The notes under the pieces: model-generated | The model's database searches: none | Seen by the model: only the letters and a program-made list of their open reading frames with translations | What the model was told of the DNA's origin: nothing | Translations under genes and position numbers: made by a program | Shown here: piece after piece, positions 11,037 to 23,800 of the stretch | Layout of the letters: every line of letters begins with the position of its first letter | How positions within the stretch are numbered: the stretch's first letter is position 1 | Assembly (NCBI GenBank): GCA_025093555.1 | Contig: JAIWNF010000068.1 | Span: 124,001 to 188,000, forward strand | DNA: 64,000 nucleotides | Direction: 5' to 3' | DNA from: Circinella umbellata | Taxonomy: Eukaryota; Mucoromycota; Mucoromycetes; Mucorales; Lichtheimiaceae

Positions 11037-12319
11037 ATCGGAACAGTGCTTTTCAAGTTACATGTAAAAAAAAGGGGAGTTAAGTAAATAGTAATAAATA
11101 AAAATTATAAATATAACATAATATATTATTATTATTATTATTATTACTTTGTTGTATAATAAGAAAATCAGCCAAAAATAATGTTTTTAAGCTTAAAAGG
11201 CAATTTATATATATAAGCTGGTTACAAAAAAGCTATGATATATTTTAAAACTTCATACATTTTATTGGAGAAGTAACAAACCCCAAGGGGTTATTTATTT
11301 TAACTTCTTATAACTTATCGCCGACTCTTTGCAGAGCGGGGATTGTATTTGATTTTCTAATAAAAGTTTAAGTTATTTGGAGAGCTTAAAACGAAAATAG
11401 CAAACGGAATGGTTTTAAAAAAAGAGAGAACATTTTGAGTGGCGTTATCCATCTATTTTTAATTCATGTCTCTCTCTTTTTTTTTTTTTTTACAGTAATC
11501 AATGGAATCACCGAAATCAAAAAGGGGATTGTGTAGATTAACTCTTTTAAATCAAGATAAAAAGAGCCAATTTTGTTACCATTTTAGATAGATGCAGCTG
11601 TATATTCCTCCTCCCCCCAATTTGCCCTTCTCCTCTTATCAACCCCTTATTCCTCCACCCCCCAAGAAAAGCAAAACCAAAACCGCTGTCTGGAACTTTT
11701 TTTCTGAGTTCATCTCATTATTTTGATTAAAATGTAGGGTCAATGAGGTTCGCCAAAAAAAATAGGGAAAGGACATAAACAAAAAAGAAAAGATAGAGAT
11801 AGAGATACACGAATAAGGGCTTATCCGCTTCTATTGGAAGCTAATCTTCTTTGTGGCTAAATACACGTGTTGAAATTTTTGTTATCGACTTGTTGAAATC
11901 AAATTTGATACAAGTTTATATACATATTAATAGTAAAGTATCTGCACTGTTGTTTTGCATATGTAAGAGAAAAAAAAACTTAAGCTCGGTGAATTTTATA
12001 TTTTCTATGTTTTGTTTCCCTGCAAACAGAAAAAAAAAAGTGAAGTGAGACCTTTTTGAGGAAACGAAGAAAAAAGCAATCTAAAGTATCACATAAACCG
12101 GCGATCCTAGATTCCTTTTTAGCATTGGTTTGAGTCGGCGACTGATTACCCTACCATCCACTTGCCAATGAATATAAAGCTTATATATTTAAACCACACA
12201 TTTCGAATAAAAAAACCCAATTTATATTTTTTTTTTGGTTCTTTTTTTCCTCTTTTCTTCTCTTCTCCTTCTTTACTTCTTACATCCCCTTTTCACAACT
12301 TTATCTTACATAAATCATC
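11037..12319. other. Intergenic region
   Basis: AT-rich DNA between the LITAF-like gene and UDP-glucose dehydrogenase. A 65-codon frame at 11851-12048 has no domain and is not called. A CCTCCTCCCCCC pyrimidine tract lies near 11605-11625. Confidence 0.5.
12225..12300 (+). promoter_or_regulatory. Pyrimidine tract upstream of UDP-glucose dehydrogenase
   Basis: An almost unbroken T/C run (TTTTTTTTTTGG, then TTCTTTTTTTCCTCTTTTCT and CTTCTCTTCTCC) ending 20 nt before the ATG. Such CT blocks are typical of strongly expressed fungal genes, usually marking the transcription start. Confidence 0.5.
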
Positions 12320-14264
12320 ATGAGCGTCAAGAACATCTGCTGTATCGGTGCTGGTTATGTCGGTTAGTATATATATATAAATCAAACTATATAATTTTCT
12401 ATAGGTGTTTGGGTGGGAGTCAGGTTGGGTTGTCATAGTGATTGATGTACTCGGGAAAAAATAATAAATTGAGGACGGTAGTACTAAAAATAAACATAAT
12501 AATTATAAAAATTAACAGGTGGACCTACCTGTGCTGTCATCGCTTACAAGTGCCATGACATTAAGGTTACCATTGTTGATTTGAACCAAGCTCGTATTGA
12601 TGCTTGGAACTCTGACAAGCTCCCCATCTACGAACCTGGTCTCGAAGAAGTCGTCTTTGACCGTCGTGGTAAGAACTTGTTCTTCACCACAGATGTTGAT
12701 GGCGCCATCAACGAAGCTGACCTCATCTTTGTTTCCGTCAACACCCCTACTAAGAAGTCTGGTATGGGTGCTGGTATGGCTGCTGATTTAGCGTAAGCAA
12801 CTTTTTTTTTATTCTTTAAAAAAAAGGAGAGAAAAATAGAGAAACATAATATAGTGTTATATTCTTTGAGTTTTGACATATTTTTTATTTAATTTATTTA
12901 TTATATAGTTATGTTGAAAGCGCCACTCGCCGTATTGCTGAAGTTTCCAAGACCTCCAAGATTGTTGTTGAAAAATCTACTGTTCCTTGCCGTACTGCTC
13001 AAAGCATGCGTACTATCTTGGAAGCCAACTCTACTCCTGAAGTTTCCTTCCAAATTCTTTCTAACCCTGAATTTTTGGCTGAAGGTACTGCCATCGATGA
13101 CTTGTTCAATCCTGACCGTGTCTTGATTGGTGCTTTGCAAACTGAAGAAGGTATTGCTGCCCAAAATGCTTTGGTCGAAGTCTACACTCACTGGGTTCCT
13201 CGTGAACGTTGTATCACCACTAACTTGTGGTCTTCTGAATTGTCCAAGTTGGTAAGTCTCTCTCTTATTTTATGTATAGTTGTTATCTATGATATCTATA
13301 AATTATATTGGGGAGCAAAAAAAAAGGAAGGGGATTGGTTGGGGCTTAGATAGTGAATAGATGAAAAGGTTTAGTGCAATTGAAAAAAAGAAAAGGATGA
13401 AAGGGCTTTGTGTGTGTGTTTTCAAACGATAAGGGAAATTAATGATTTAGTTAATTTAATGAAAATGGACTAATTTGTTTTATTTATTAATTATTATGAT
13501 TTTTTTAGGCCGCTAATGCTATGTTGGCTCAACGTATCTCTTCCGTCAACGCCTTGTCTGCTATCTGTGAAGCCACTGGTGCTGATGTTGATGAAGTTGC
13601 CCGTGCTTGTGGTCGTGACACCCGTCTTGGCTCCAAGTTCTTGAAGGCTTCCGTTGGTTTCGGTGGTTCTTGTTTCCAAAAGGATATCCTCAACTTGGTC
13701 TACTTGTCTGAACAATTGAACTTGCCCGAAGTTGCTGCTTACTGGAAGCAAGTCGTTATCATGAACGAATACCAAAAGAAGCGCTTTGTCCGCAAGATCA
13801 TCTCCACTTTGTTCAACACCATCACCAACAAGAAGATTGCTGTCCTTGGTTTTGCATTCAAGAAGGATACTGGTGATACTCGTGAATCCGCTGCTATTAC
13901 TTTGATCAAGGACTTCATTCAAGAACACGCTCGTGTTGCTATCTATGATCCCAAGGTCGAACATGAACAAATCTATATGGATTTGTCTGAACCTGGTGTC
14001 GTTGATACTCGTAAGGAAGTTGAAAAGCATATTCAAATCTGTGCTTCTCCCTATGAAGCCGCTGAAGGTGCTGATGCCGTTGTCATTGTTACTGAATGGG
14101 ACGAATTCAAGGATGAAAACTTGGACTATGAAAAGATCTACCAAGGCATGAACAAGCCTGCTTTCTTGTTCGATGGTCGTTTGTTGATTAACGCTGCCAA
14201 GTTGCGTCAAATTGGTTTCAAGGTCAATGTTATCGGCAAGAATGAACTTGCTGGTACTGCATAA
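12320..14264 (+). CDS. UDP-glucose 6-dehydrogenase
   Basis: Oxidises UDP-glucose to UDP-glucuronate with two NAD+ in the cytosol, supplying glucuronic acid for wall and capsule-like polysaccharides; Mucoromycota walls are rich in glucuronans. Exons: 12320..12362, 12519..12792, 12909..13251, 13509..14264, coding 471 residues, close to the usual eukaryotic length. The N-terminal Rossmann motif GAGYVGGPT is split by intron 1; VNTPTK and STVPCRTA follow; the catalytic loop [10 protein letters not shown] carries C275; the C-terminal NAD-binding part has [17 protein letters not shown]. Codon use is strongly biased to C-ending codons (GCC, ATC, AAG, TTC), unlike the AT-ending bias of its neighbours, pointing to high expression. 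Confidence 0.97.
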
Positions 14265-16559
14265 GTTATTTTACATTTTTGCATATTTTCACTTTTATTT
14301 TTCTTCACGTTTTATCCCATCCCAACTCAATCCCCCCTCAATCATCATGTGTCTTTCTTGTACAGAAATTTCTTTATTTAAATCCTTCATCTTTCTCTCT
14401 ATTACCTCTTGTTGTTTTAAATCATAACAAAAACATAAACTTTTCCACCCATATAAACTTCTTTGTTTACCATGTTACCTTTTTTTCTTTACTAGCTAAA
14501 AAAAAGAATTAAAAATAAAAGAAACAAGTCTTTTTTATTTTGTTGTACAAGTTTTTCTTTAGAATGATTCGTCTATATTTTTTTGTCATTTGCTTGGCTT
14601 TTTTTTTTTTGGTAGGGGAAGAGAAAAAAAAAGATATCAGTGGGAAAGGATGGAAGAAATAACCAGGAAAGGTTAATAACAATGTGATTTGTATATGGTA
14701 TACGTAGCGATATTATTATGGGCTGGGTAAATGATACAAATACCATTAATATTTATTTAACTACCAAATGATTGTTCAATTTAACGAACACGTTTTAGCC
14801 ATGAACCCAGTTGCCTTCTCCGAGACTTTTTTTTTTCATCCAATTAGATATTTAAAAGAAAAAGGTACGTATTCAGAAATGATTTTTTACCACGTCTACA
14901 ATGTTTCGCGTTCAAAAATATAGAAAATGAGAGTAGAAAATCCAATTTTTAGTTCCATGGATAGAAAGGTTCAATGATCAATTTAATTTTTGCTTTTATA
15001 AAATAGTCCCCAACTCGTACTCGTGCCATGTTGCTTGTTTGTAACTACAGGTAAAAAATATTAATAGAACTTATAAAAGTATTTCAAAATAATAAAAGAA
15101 TGCTTGTTTTTTTAAACAAATCATATTATAGTATTCAACTGGATAAGTAGTAGTAGGGATGAAAGGAGAGGGGGGGATCATTTTAGAAAAACCTAGAAAA
15201 AAGGATTTCAATGTAAACCTACTAAATCCCATTTTTTCCTCTCTTCTAATGATAGATAGAAACTCAATTCACTCTAACCAAAATAAATAAAAAAAGTATT
15301 ACAGGATTTTTCCTAATAATTGGCGGGGGCTTTTCAATCAACCAGCCAAGAAGGGAAAGATCGGGTTATTTGGTCGATATTGCTCTCTCACTTCTATATT
15401 AATTTTAATTGGCATAAAAAAAGTAACGAGTGATTTTTCATGCGCATAAAAAAAAACGAAAATAAAATAATTAGTTTGCCCAGATTCCTTCTAGGGTATT
15501 AACAATTTAAATAAAAAGAGATAAATGGGCTTAAATCAATAGCATAAATGATAAATATGTTTGACCAAGTCAAAAGGAGCTACTTTGTTACTTGGATGAT
15601 GATAATCTTGTTTAACAGAGTAGAAATCTTACAGCATGCCGACTAAAAGGAAAGCTTGAATTCTTAGAAGTGAACGAGCAATAGAACAAAAAGACAAGAG
15701 ATTATTAAAATTCATATAGTAATCTATATAAACATTCGTATACCATATCATTAGTATGGTTAAAAACAAGGAAACGGATTATTGTTGATGAATGGTGCAT
15801 ATTATGCATTACGTTTTGCTGGAACAGCAATCATGTGAACCTTCTAAAAATTGTGCTGAGTATTTTGATTAAAGCTCTTTCTTTTGCAAACTCTTTTCAA
15901 AAATGATCGAATTTACCTTGGAATAAAAAAAGCTAAGAAGTAACAATAACATCAAAGGATGTTGTTACATGTTTTGAAAATGCTGGCTTTATGAGTCAAG
16001 AAGTTGCAGAAAGAAAATGCACGAATTCAGGACAAAAGATCGCAGCCTAAAAGTCTTGTAAGTTATAAGAATGGTGTTTCGATCAAGTTTCAAGTAAGTT
16101 GCTTGAAGGAAATAGTACTGGCTTGTATCAAAAAAGAACATTGAATGCTAACTTTTATTATGTCTCATATGCTTGTTTTACAAATTAGGTTTTCAAAACA
16201 GCTTTATACAAGGAGTTTTGACGTACTACTGCCATCGGTGAAGCAACAGAAGGCACAATCACCGCTAATATAGGGTTAATGGAGAAAAGACAACAAGAGG
16301 TGAGAAGAATGTCAAGTAAGTATGCACTACATATTTTTTTAGGGTAGCTGAGGTGTAGCTATATCTATTTTAGATTCAAAATACAACCCTAATGATTTTT
16401 TTTTGAACAAAAACTTAATCACAATGTACTTAGGTTTGCACCATTTTTATTTATTTGCACTCCTCAAATTCCAAGGTGTGATCAAATAAAAAAAATCCTT
16501 TAGTCTGCAATAAAAAAAACAATGTACGTTGATAACAACGCGCTGATTCATTGCATTTA
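14265..16559. other. Gene-poor block, possible transposon debris
   Basis: No intact gene. Around 15945-16030 a short plus-strand frame reads VVTCFENAGFMSQEVAERK, which resembles the stretch near the end of Tigger/pogo DDE transposases (inference, weak). Otherwise AT-rich sequence with homopolymer runs. Confidence 0.35.
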
Positions 16560-17330
16560 TACTTCCAGATATCAGCCAATACTGCCAATGAATATTTGCG
16601 TGCTCCAACTGGGAGTGATATTTAGCGATTGCTGGACGAAGGTGAAAACGTGGCTTTCCTGGCATGCTTGGATCTCTTGATTGCATCATTGGGAGTGGTA
16701 AAACTGTCCAAAGATATGGCATGGCCAATATATTGGCAAGGAGAAGGTGGCAACAGCTGTGCTTGAAGCTGTTGCTTCCAAAGATGGGTGGATTTAGCAT
16801 GCATACTTGGTCATCCTGGTCCCCTCAACGATATCAATGTTCTTCAACGCTCACCTCTGTTCAATGATTCGATTCATGGATATATCGCACCAGTGAAATT
16901 TACTGTCAATGGCCATGAATACAATATGGGGTATTATCTTGCAGATGGTATATACCCAAAATGGGCAACGGTGATACGGTCTGTCACTGGCCCAAAATCC
17001 CCTAAAACTCAAGGTAAGAAAAAGGATATTCATTTATATATCAGAATGATATGTTTTTTAATGATTTATTCTGATGCATTACAATAAACAGGGTTTTCTA
17101 TACAGAGATTTGCAAAAGTGCAAGAAGGTGTTAGAAAGGATTCTGGTATGTATATATTATATCAACCATCAGATCCAATTATATATAATATTCATGTTTA
17201 AAATAAATAAATGCAGTGGGCTTTCTCAACGCAATTTTATTTAATAAACTCCAGAAAGAGCATTTGGGATATTGAAGAAACAGTTTGCAATTTTTGAAGC
17301 AACCTGGAGGATTGTCACAAAAACATGAAC
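16560..17330 (+). pseudogene. PIF/Harbinger-type transposase pseudogene (plant-transposon DDE family)
   Basis: Plus-strand blocks match the DDE nuclease domain of PIF/Harbinger elements: EYLRAPTGSD and RLLDEGEN (stop between them), GMLGSLDC, then after a frameshift a WEW.NCPK block with a stop in it, TAVLEAVASKDGWI (stop), HAYLGHPGPLNDINVLQRSP, VNGHEYNMGYYLADGIYPKW, RFAKVQEGVRKD and RAFGILKKQFAIFEATWR. Two introns fit perfectly: a GTAAG...ACAG intron at about 17014-17089, and 17146..17254 (GTATGT...CCAG), after which the frame continues. At least three stops and one frameshift show it is dead. The end after FEATWR is lost and no terminal repeats were found. Confidence 0.85.
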
Positions 17331-17423
17331 AAACCTTCCCACACTTGAACGGTTTCTCCTTTTTTTTTCTTTTACCAACGAAAAAAAAAAGGTAACCCAA
17401 GTGTTTTTTTTAACTCGTCTTGA

Positions 17424-20340
17424 TTGATCTTTGGTTTTTGTCAACAAAATAAAGGGAACAAGGCCAGTTCATCACAAAATCAACAACAACGCCCTCAATC
17501 CCCACCTTCACGTTTACCTTTACCTGAACAAATCGCTTTTTCAAGCTTAGCACCAGCGTCACCAGTTTATGATTATATCGAACAGCAGCAATCACAAGAC
17601 CAATCCCAACAAAGCGCAACATTCGGTCTTGTATCAGTTCCAGTAATTTATGATTGTATGACACATCAGCAACAGCAAACACAAATAGAAAAACCAAATT
17701 ATGATCAATGTGCGGGTATAAGAGATGGTGAAGGTTCAGCTGTTTGGGCAGAACGAGAACCAGACGACAATGTCTATTAACCAACATCCGATATAAGTAT
17801 TAAATATTATCCACGTCGAACAGCAAATTACGAGATTGAAATCATTATTTCGAGTCCACAAGAATCACTTTCATCAAATGACAACCAACAACATATGGGA
17901 ATTGCTACAGACACCCCAAAAACATACTATATTAGGCAATTCCAACTCTTATGGACACCCCCCTTTATATTTTCTTAAAGGCACACAACAATCTGATATA
18001 GCTACATTGTCTCCAACCATTTATACAATATATACACAGTGATTATCGTCATATAACCTAAAAATGTTTATGAAACTTATATTAGCAGCTCAACTTTTTA
18101 TGATAACAGCCAATATTTCTTATTTTTTTCTTATTATGTCATTATGTACACAAGTGGGAGTTGTAGCCCTTGCGAAGGCAAGACAAACAAGGGGTAATGT
18201 ATCCTTTTTATGTTACATACGTGTGAGCGGTCAAATAAGCGCTATTGGTGTTGATAACGTTGTTACTATAATTCATATGGCTTAAGAACTATTTGATAGC
18301 TTTTTATTTGTGGGGTGCTGTCCGTGGCAATTACCATAACATATTCAATTTGATAGTGGTAGTAATGGTAACAACATTGACAACGAGGAGCCGCCATCAT
18401 CCAGCAAAAACCAACAACAACAGTAGCAGCAGCTGCAGCAGCTGCTGCTACTGCAGTTATCTTCGAGTGGAGACAAACAGCCACAATTATCGCCTTTGTT
18501 TGCTATCAAAACTGATCAACAATCTTCACGCTCGGTTGATAGCGAACCGCAACAACAAAAACAATTGTCGGATAAAACTTGGTGGAAGATTCGTGGTCTC
18601 GATATGACCACTTCTCTTGAAAAAGTTCGGTTGACATCCATACAAATTGAACCCAAAAACGTATCTGATACACGAATTTTGTACGTTTACTGGCAGAAGG
18701 AGATACAGGATGGGTGATGAAAGTGGGATCTATGGTATATATAGCATTAGATGCTAATCTACTATGTTGTGTAGAGCATTGAATAATACAGTTGGACCCC
18801 GCTTTTTGCACACCCCCGGGTTTGCACTACTTTCGAGCCAAATCCTGCCTGTGCAAAAAAACGGGGTTCAACTGTATATATTCGTTCACTGGCACAGAAA
18901 ATAAAGCATCCAGTACTCGATTTTTAGATGTGTTCAACAGTAATAGCAACGAGTTGGATAATTACGATAAAGATAGAACTTATGATGAGGATGATAGCCG
19001 TGGTACAGATACGATGTAGTAAGTTACTTTTATTTTTTTTTACTTTTATATATTGAAATTCAAAATCAACAATCCATGAATATCAATATTAGTACAAACG
19101 AGATTTTGATTTTAGAAGACATCAAAGCACGCCATTCATTTGAGAAGTATGAATCACAATCACCCATTAGTGATAAAGTTATTTTATGGTGTACAAAGGT
19201 GGCACAGGTATTTAAATATATTTCATCTTTGGGATTTTTCATGATGGCATTACTATTGAAATACTAACTGTTATCATCCCGTATAATATATAGCATGATG
19301 AGGCTTCTTGGAGTAAAATTCAAGATATTACAATTCCCATGTCAGTAGAAGCAAAAAGCAATGGTGATTTGGTTGATTTAATTATCGCAAACATCCTTTA
19401 TACGCAGTTAGTTCAATTGCTACCCGATATTTTTTCCAGTCCAGCACAGCGTATAATGGTTTAGCTTTTTCTTGTTGTTTACTTACCAGATCATTAAAAT
19501 TCATCGGTAACCCACGCAAGTCCAAATTGGAAGATGGCTATATACACCGCATTGCATTATCATTATTCAAAGCAATATTTCAAAGTGACACTCTTTTTTC
19601 GTATGATTGGTATGTAAATATACGGTGTAGGTGCGTAACGGTCTATTGTAGTAATGGTAGCGGCCGTAATATAAAAATTGTCTTAACAATGCTTTTGTTT
19701 TTAAATCTAGGGCTAATGGTACCTTAGGCAAACGAAAATATGATAATAATACCCATGCTTTGATGAAACCAGACTTCGTTGTGTTCGTTTCTGGTGGTCA
19801 ACGTGATATTGCAGTTGGTGGAATCAAACCTCCTAGTAACAGTACGGCCACTAATTGTGGTGAATCAGATTAAGTGAAGCTTGGCCGTATGATGAAGGAA
19901 ATGTACAATGACCTGGTAGTCCGTGGTGTTAGGATTTCAGTTGTCGGTGGTATTGTGGTAGAAGGAGAAATCTTGAAGACTTTTATTATGAAATTGGAGT
20001 TTCCTCGAATTTATGAGCTTGTGGAACTGTCAAAAACACCCTTATTTCAAAGCATCAAGTTCATGACATCACTTCCCACACTGATCTCGGATCTTATGAT
20101 GCTAAAGGTAAAATTATTTTGGTTATATATTTTATGATTTATATTGATGGTTCATTATCACTTTTATGTGGCATGTAATCCATAACAACTATAGAATATA
20201 CTATGCAAGACTGCAGCAAAGGTCATGAGTCAAACAGCACAAAAATCTACAGCGGAACGACCTACTTATTGCCCTTCATTATCCTTCTTACAATTCAAAT
20301 CTTACAAGTTAAACTGAACCAAGAAACCTAAAGCTTCTGC
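17424..20340 (+). pseudogene. Decayed multi-exon gene of a repetitive hypothetical family, split by a MITE
   Basis: A chain of plus-strand exon-like blocks with stops. 17455-17780: a Gln-rich open frame ending in EREPDDNVY. About 18420-18740: QPQLSPLFAIK, then DKTWWKIRGLDMTTSLEKVR. MITE 18789-18874. 18885-19018: TRFLDVFNSNSNELDNYDKD. 19076-19208: EILILEDIKARHSFEKYESQ. About 19295-19465: HDEASWSKIQDITIP and DLIIANILYTQLVQLLPDIF, then a stop. 19525-19605: KLEDGYIHRIALSLFKAIFQ; its donor GTATGTAA joins the acceptor before 19711 in frame (W-ANGTLGKRKY). 19711-20107: FVVFVSGGQRDIAVGGIKPP, a stop, then VELSKTPLFQ. A last exon from about 20196 starts NILCKTAAKVMSQ. It resembles multicopy hypothetical proteins of Mucorales; the function is unknown. 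The link of the 17424-17780 block to the rest is uncertain. Confidence 0.55.
18789..18874. mobile_element. Palindromic MITE, pogo/Tc1-mariner type
   Basis: An 86-bp element: left end CAGTTGGACCCCGCTTTTTG, right end reading inward as CAGTTGAACCCCGTTTTTTTG, flanked by TA at 18787-18788 and 18875-18876. The inner part repeats CACACCCCCGGGTTTGCAC. Same design as 3738-3827 but with a different end sequence, so a sister subfamily. It sits inside the decayed gene 17424-20340. Confidence 0.8.
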
Positions 20341-20455
20341 TCCATCACCAGCAACAAAATCATCATCGACAACAACAATAACAGAATAATCATTATACCC
20401 ATACAGCACACTAATTGGTCAACAATAATCATCAATCTCAAATGCATACACATGT

Positions 20456-20840
20456 TCATCCATCAAAACCTTCAAAAACAAGGCGTCTTATAAATTTGAC
20501 TCCTTTAAATTGACAAGCATCAACATTGATCTTATTTAAATGCATCAAACTTTTTTTTCGATTATACCTCAATATTTGGTTGTCATAATAATATGTAAAT
20601 AGTTTTATTATTGTATCCATGATGGGTTGCTTTTGTACTAAGCCACTTGTTTTTCTCTCTAAGTCTTTAGATATTGTACTAATATTAAGTGCCTTTAACA
20701 AATCGAACTCATTTTTAGCCCATAATGCTAGTGATCAGTTGTCATGGTTTGTGGGCTAAATGTTTTCTTCTCAGCCCAAACACTACGCTGTTCAGCTGTC
20801 AATCCGACGTTAGATTTGGTGAATCCCATTGTGTTTTGGT
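20456..20840 (-). pseudogene. Relic of a pogo/CENP-B-like helix-turn-helix protein (tentative)
   Basis: On the minus strand MGFTKSNVGLTAEQRSVWAE begins near 20830. After a stop and a frameshift the frame continues LWAKNEFDLLKALNISTISK and runs open to 20456. The ordering (TAEQR..., then WAK.EF.L....STIS) resembles the N-terminal DNA-binding domain of pogo/Tigger transposases. No DDE catalytic domain follows. TA-flanked MITEs of pogo type occur in this window, which makes the idea plausible but not proven. Confidence 0.35.
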
Positions 20841-23800
20841 ATGTATACGTAGAGCAAAAATATAAAGAGATCAGGAAAGAAATGAAAAGATGGAGTTATA
20901 TAAAAAATAAATGATCTTTGCACCTCTTGCGACTATATGTATATAGCTTTTTTTTTAAAAAAAACGTTATAGATGTGCTCAAATAAGAACAAGAAATAGT
21001 TGGAAAATGCCTTATGAACAAGTATATAAGAATAATTCACTAATCAATACATATTTTGGTTCATTAAAATATATACAGTAGTAGTGAGCTGAAGTATTCA
21101 ATATATGCACATTCTTGGGAAGAAAAATTTCATATTGTCCGGTAATTTTCACACCCCGTTATTTTCACAAAAAAAAATGAAAAACGGCCCTATGAAATTA
21201 ACGGCGATTGGCTGTATTATAATTCAAAAATGTAATAATATATAAATAGTAGTATATGTGTTTATTTTTATTTACCACTGCACAATTATTTGTATTCTAT
21301 TTTAAATTTTATTATCACTTATAAACCTATTGACCAGTCAGTGTCACCGATTAGCTATTATTCTGTTCAAGAAGTATGATTAATTTATAAATAAACGCTT
21401 CTTTTCAAGTGATTATGGTTCTTACGGGTCAGGTTACAAACTTCCCCGATAATCTGTGCTCATATAAATAATCATCCTTAAATGGACACGTCGTCAAATC
21501 ATTCGTTACCAAGTCAACTGGTATAAGAAAAGATTAGCAGTGAATAATAAGGTTATTATTATTATTATTATTACTATTACATGCCCTCCTTGAACTCTAA
21601 AATCTTGACCTTCTCCCTGTATCTCCATAGGTATTTTTCTGTTCTCTCTACTACTTGTATGAACGGTCTCAAACATATAATATACCAAACCTGGCGCTGT
21701 ATTTAACGGAGACATTAAATAAAACGAAAGTACTATATCGACAAGGTCCGCAGATTCCTATAAATGGCAAATAATGATATGACGTGCTTAAAAAAGAAGT
21801 GTTTTTCTTTTTGCTAAATGATTATTTCCTTTTGGTGATAGAACTTACCATATAGAATAATTAAGAGGTCATAAATATGACGCATCCTCATCCATCATTT
21901 TAGAAAATAGTTTATATATATAATCTGGTAATGACCAATCAAAGATATTCCTTTCGTTACTTGTAACATAGAAATGAAGATAACGCTTCTGTTCTTTATT
22001 TGAATTTATACTTTTTTTAAAATAAAAAAAAAGAGAAAAAGATGAAGCTTTATTATTATAATATAATAATAGATATTAGTGTAATTTGAAAAGTATATAA
22101 TATAATATTCATATATTAAACAGAGTGACATGTTCTTATGGCGATACGTATATAGCTCATCAATCTTATTAAATTAGAAAGCCTTATCAACGAAACACGT
22201 TGTTTTTTGTAGGTAACAAAGAAAAAAAGGAAACTGCGGTGCCACGTTACGCAAAAACGTATTTTTACGTCGTACTAAATCCATCAGATTAACGCTTAGA
22301 AAAATCAACCGTGCGCATTTTTATCTAAGCCCTCTCAAAAACAAGTACTCATAACACATAATAATATTATAGCTATATATAAATTTGAAGTACCATTTTC
22401 AATCTTGCTTTAAATCATGAATAACTTTATTAAATTATATATATGTGAAGTTGGTCTAGACCGATATATTAACTTTGTGAGATTACAGTAGTTTTATTAC
22501 GATTCATAAGAAATATGCAGCAATTACGTAATCCGATAATCGTGGAAACTCTTATTCCAACACAGTGTTGGAAATATATATAGTTGAAGCCAGAGTAATG
22601 TTACTAGTTAAATCATTGACGAATCAACAGGTGCTACGTCTTTGTTTTTTTTATACTCTCTGGCTCTCTACATGATGTTTTTTGTTGTTACTGTCCAAGT
22701 CTTTTACAACCCATGAACTACAAGCTTTTGGCCTAAAAAGTGCTGTAAAGATACTTTCGTCACAAGTTGAGCTTTGTCTTTTATTTTTTTAGAAGCGCAT
22801 AGAACCAATACGTAAGCTTTGAAAGAAGCATCTTTCATGGTGAAAAGTTTCTGTCTGTATAATATTCTGTCGGTAAAACAAAAAGTAGAAATCCCCACTC
22901 CATGTCATTGAGTATAGAAGAAAAGGCAAAAAAAGTGCATCTACAGTACTGCGTACATAGACTCTTATGAACTTCATATAGGTGTAACTAATTACAAAAT
23001 ACTGCAGTTCTTCTTCATATTAAAAAAAATATTGAGGAAGGGGGACTGGCAAGAGGAAAAGTAAAAAGCTAATTATATTGTATATTGATTTTTGTTTTGT
23101 AATTTATATTCTTCATGATGCGTAGTAACTAGTGCATTGACATTCTATGCTACTAAAATAGGCTATTAACAAGCAATATAAATAACACAAGTCAAGCTTT
23201 TTTCTTTATTCAAATTAGAAAATTTCATTGTCCATCTTGTGTGACTAATGTGATACATTGAACATTGATCAAGTGTTTGAAAATGGTTAAACAATAAACT
23301 ATTCTGTCAAGTAGTAAATTATTTTGTATGCCTGTGTGTGCATTGATTACCCACAGTTCCTCATATTCTCTATCCACGTGGTTTTAATATAATGCATACA
23401 CCGGAACAATGAAATTAAAAAAAAAACAGCCAGTGTTTAGCAAAGAAAAAAAAACTTTTGATTATATACATATACATATATATACAATAGTCTTCATTCT
23501 TAATAATAGTAGTGAAAAGAATGTTTAAAATAATTGATGTCCAAATGGGAGTATTGCTAACTTTATATTACGTACTTGAATAATTACATCACAGTAACAG
23601 TTATCATATATACATACCACCATATGATAACATTAATAAAAAAGTAAATGAGTGGATGGGTAATAAATAACATTATGGTCTATGATTGGTGCCGTGGTAT
23701 GTCTCTTTGTGGATTCACCAAATACAAGCTAGTTGTTTTTTCCAAACTAGAAAATTACTACCTATACTATAATACAAAATCCTACCCGAAATAGTAATAA

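Noticed and set aside
11851..12048. 65-codon frame upstream of UDP-glucose dehydrogenase
   Set aside because: Low-complexity Lys-rich end and no similarity; it lies in the promoter region.
13494..14210. 238-codon minus-strand frame opposite UDP-glucose dehydrogenase
   Set aside because: Antisense shadow created by the strong codon bias of the real gene on the plus strand.
21506..21715. Minus-strand frame with QGEGQDFRVQGGHV, maybe a retroelement polyprotein end
   Set aside because: Only about 25 residues look meaningful, followed by poly-Ile from an ATT microsatellite; no LTR or reverse transcriptase nearby.
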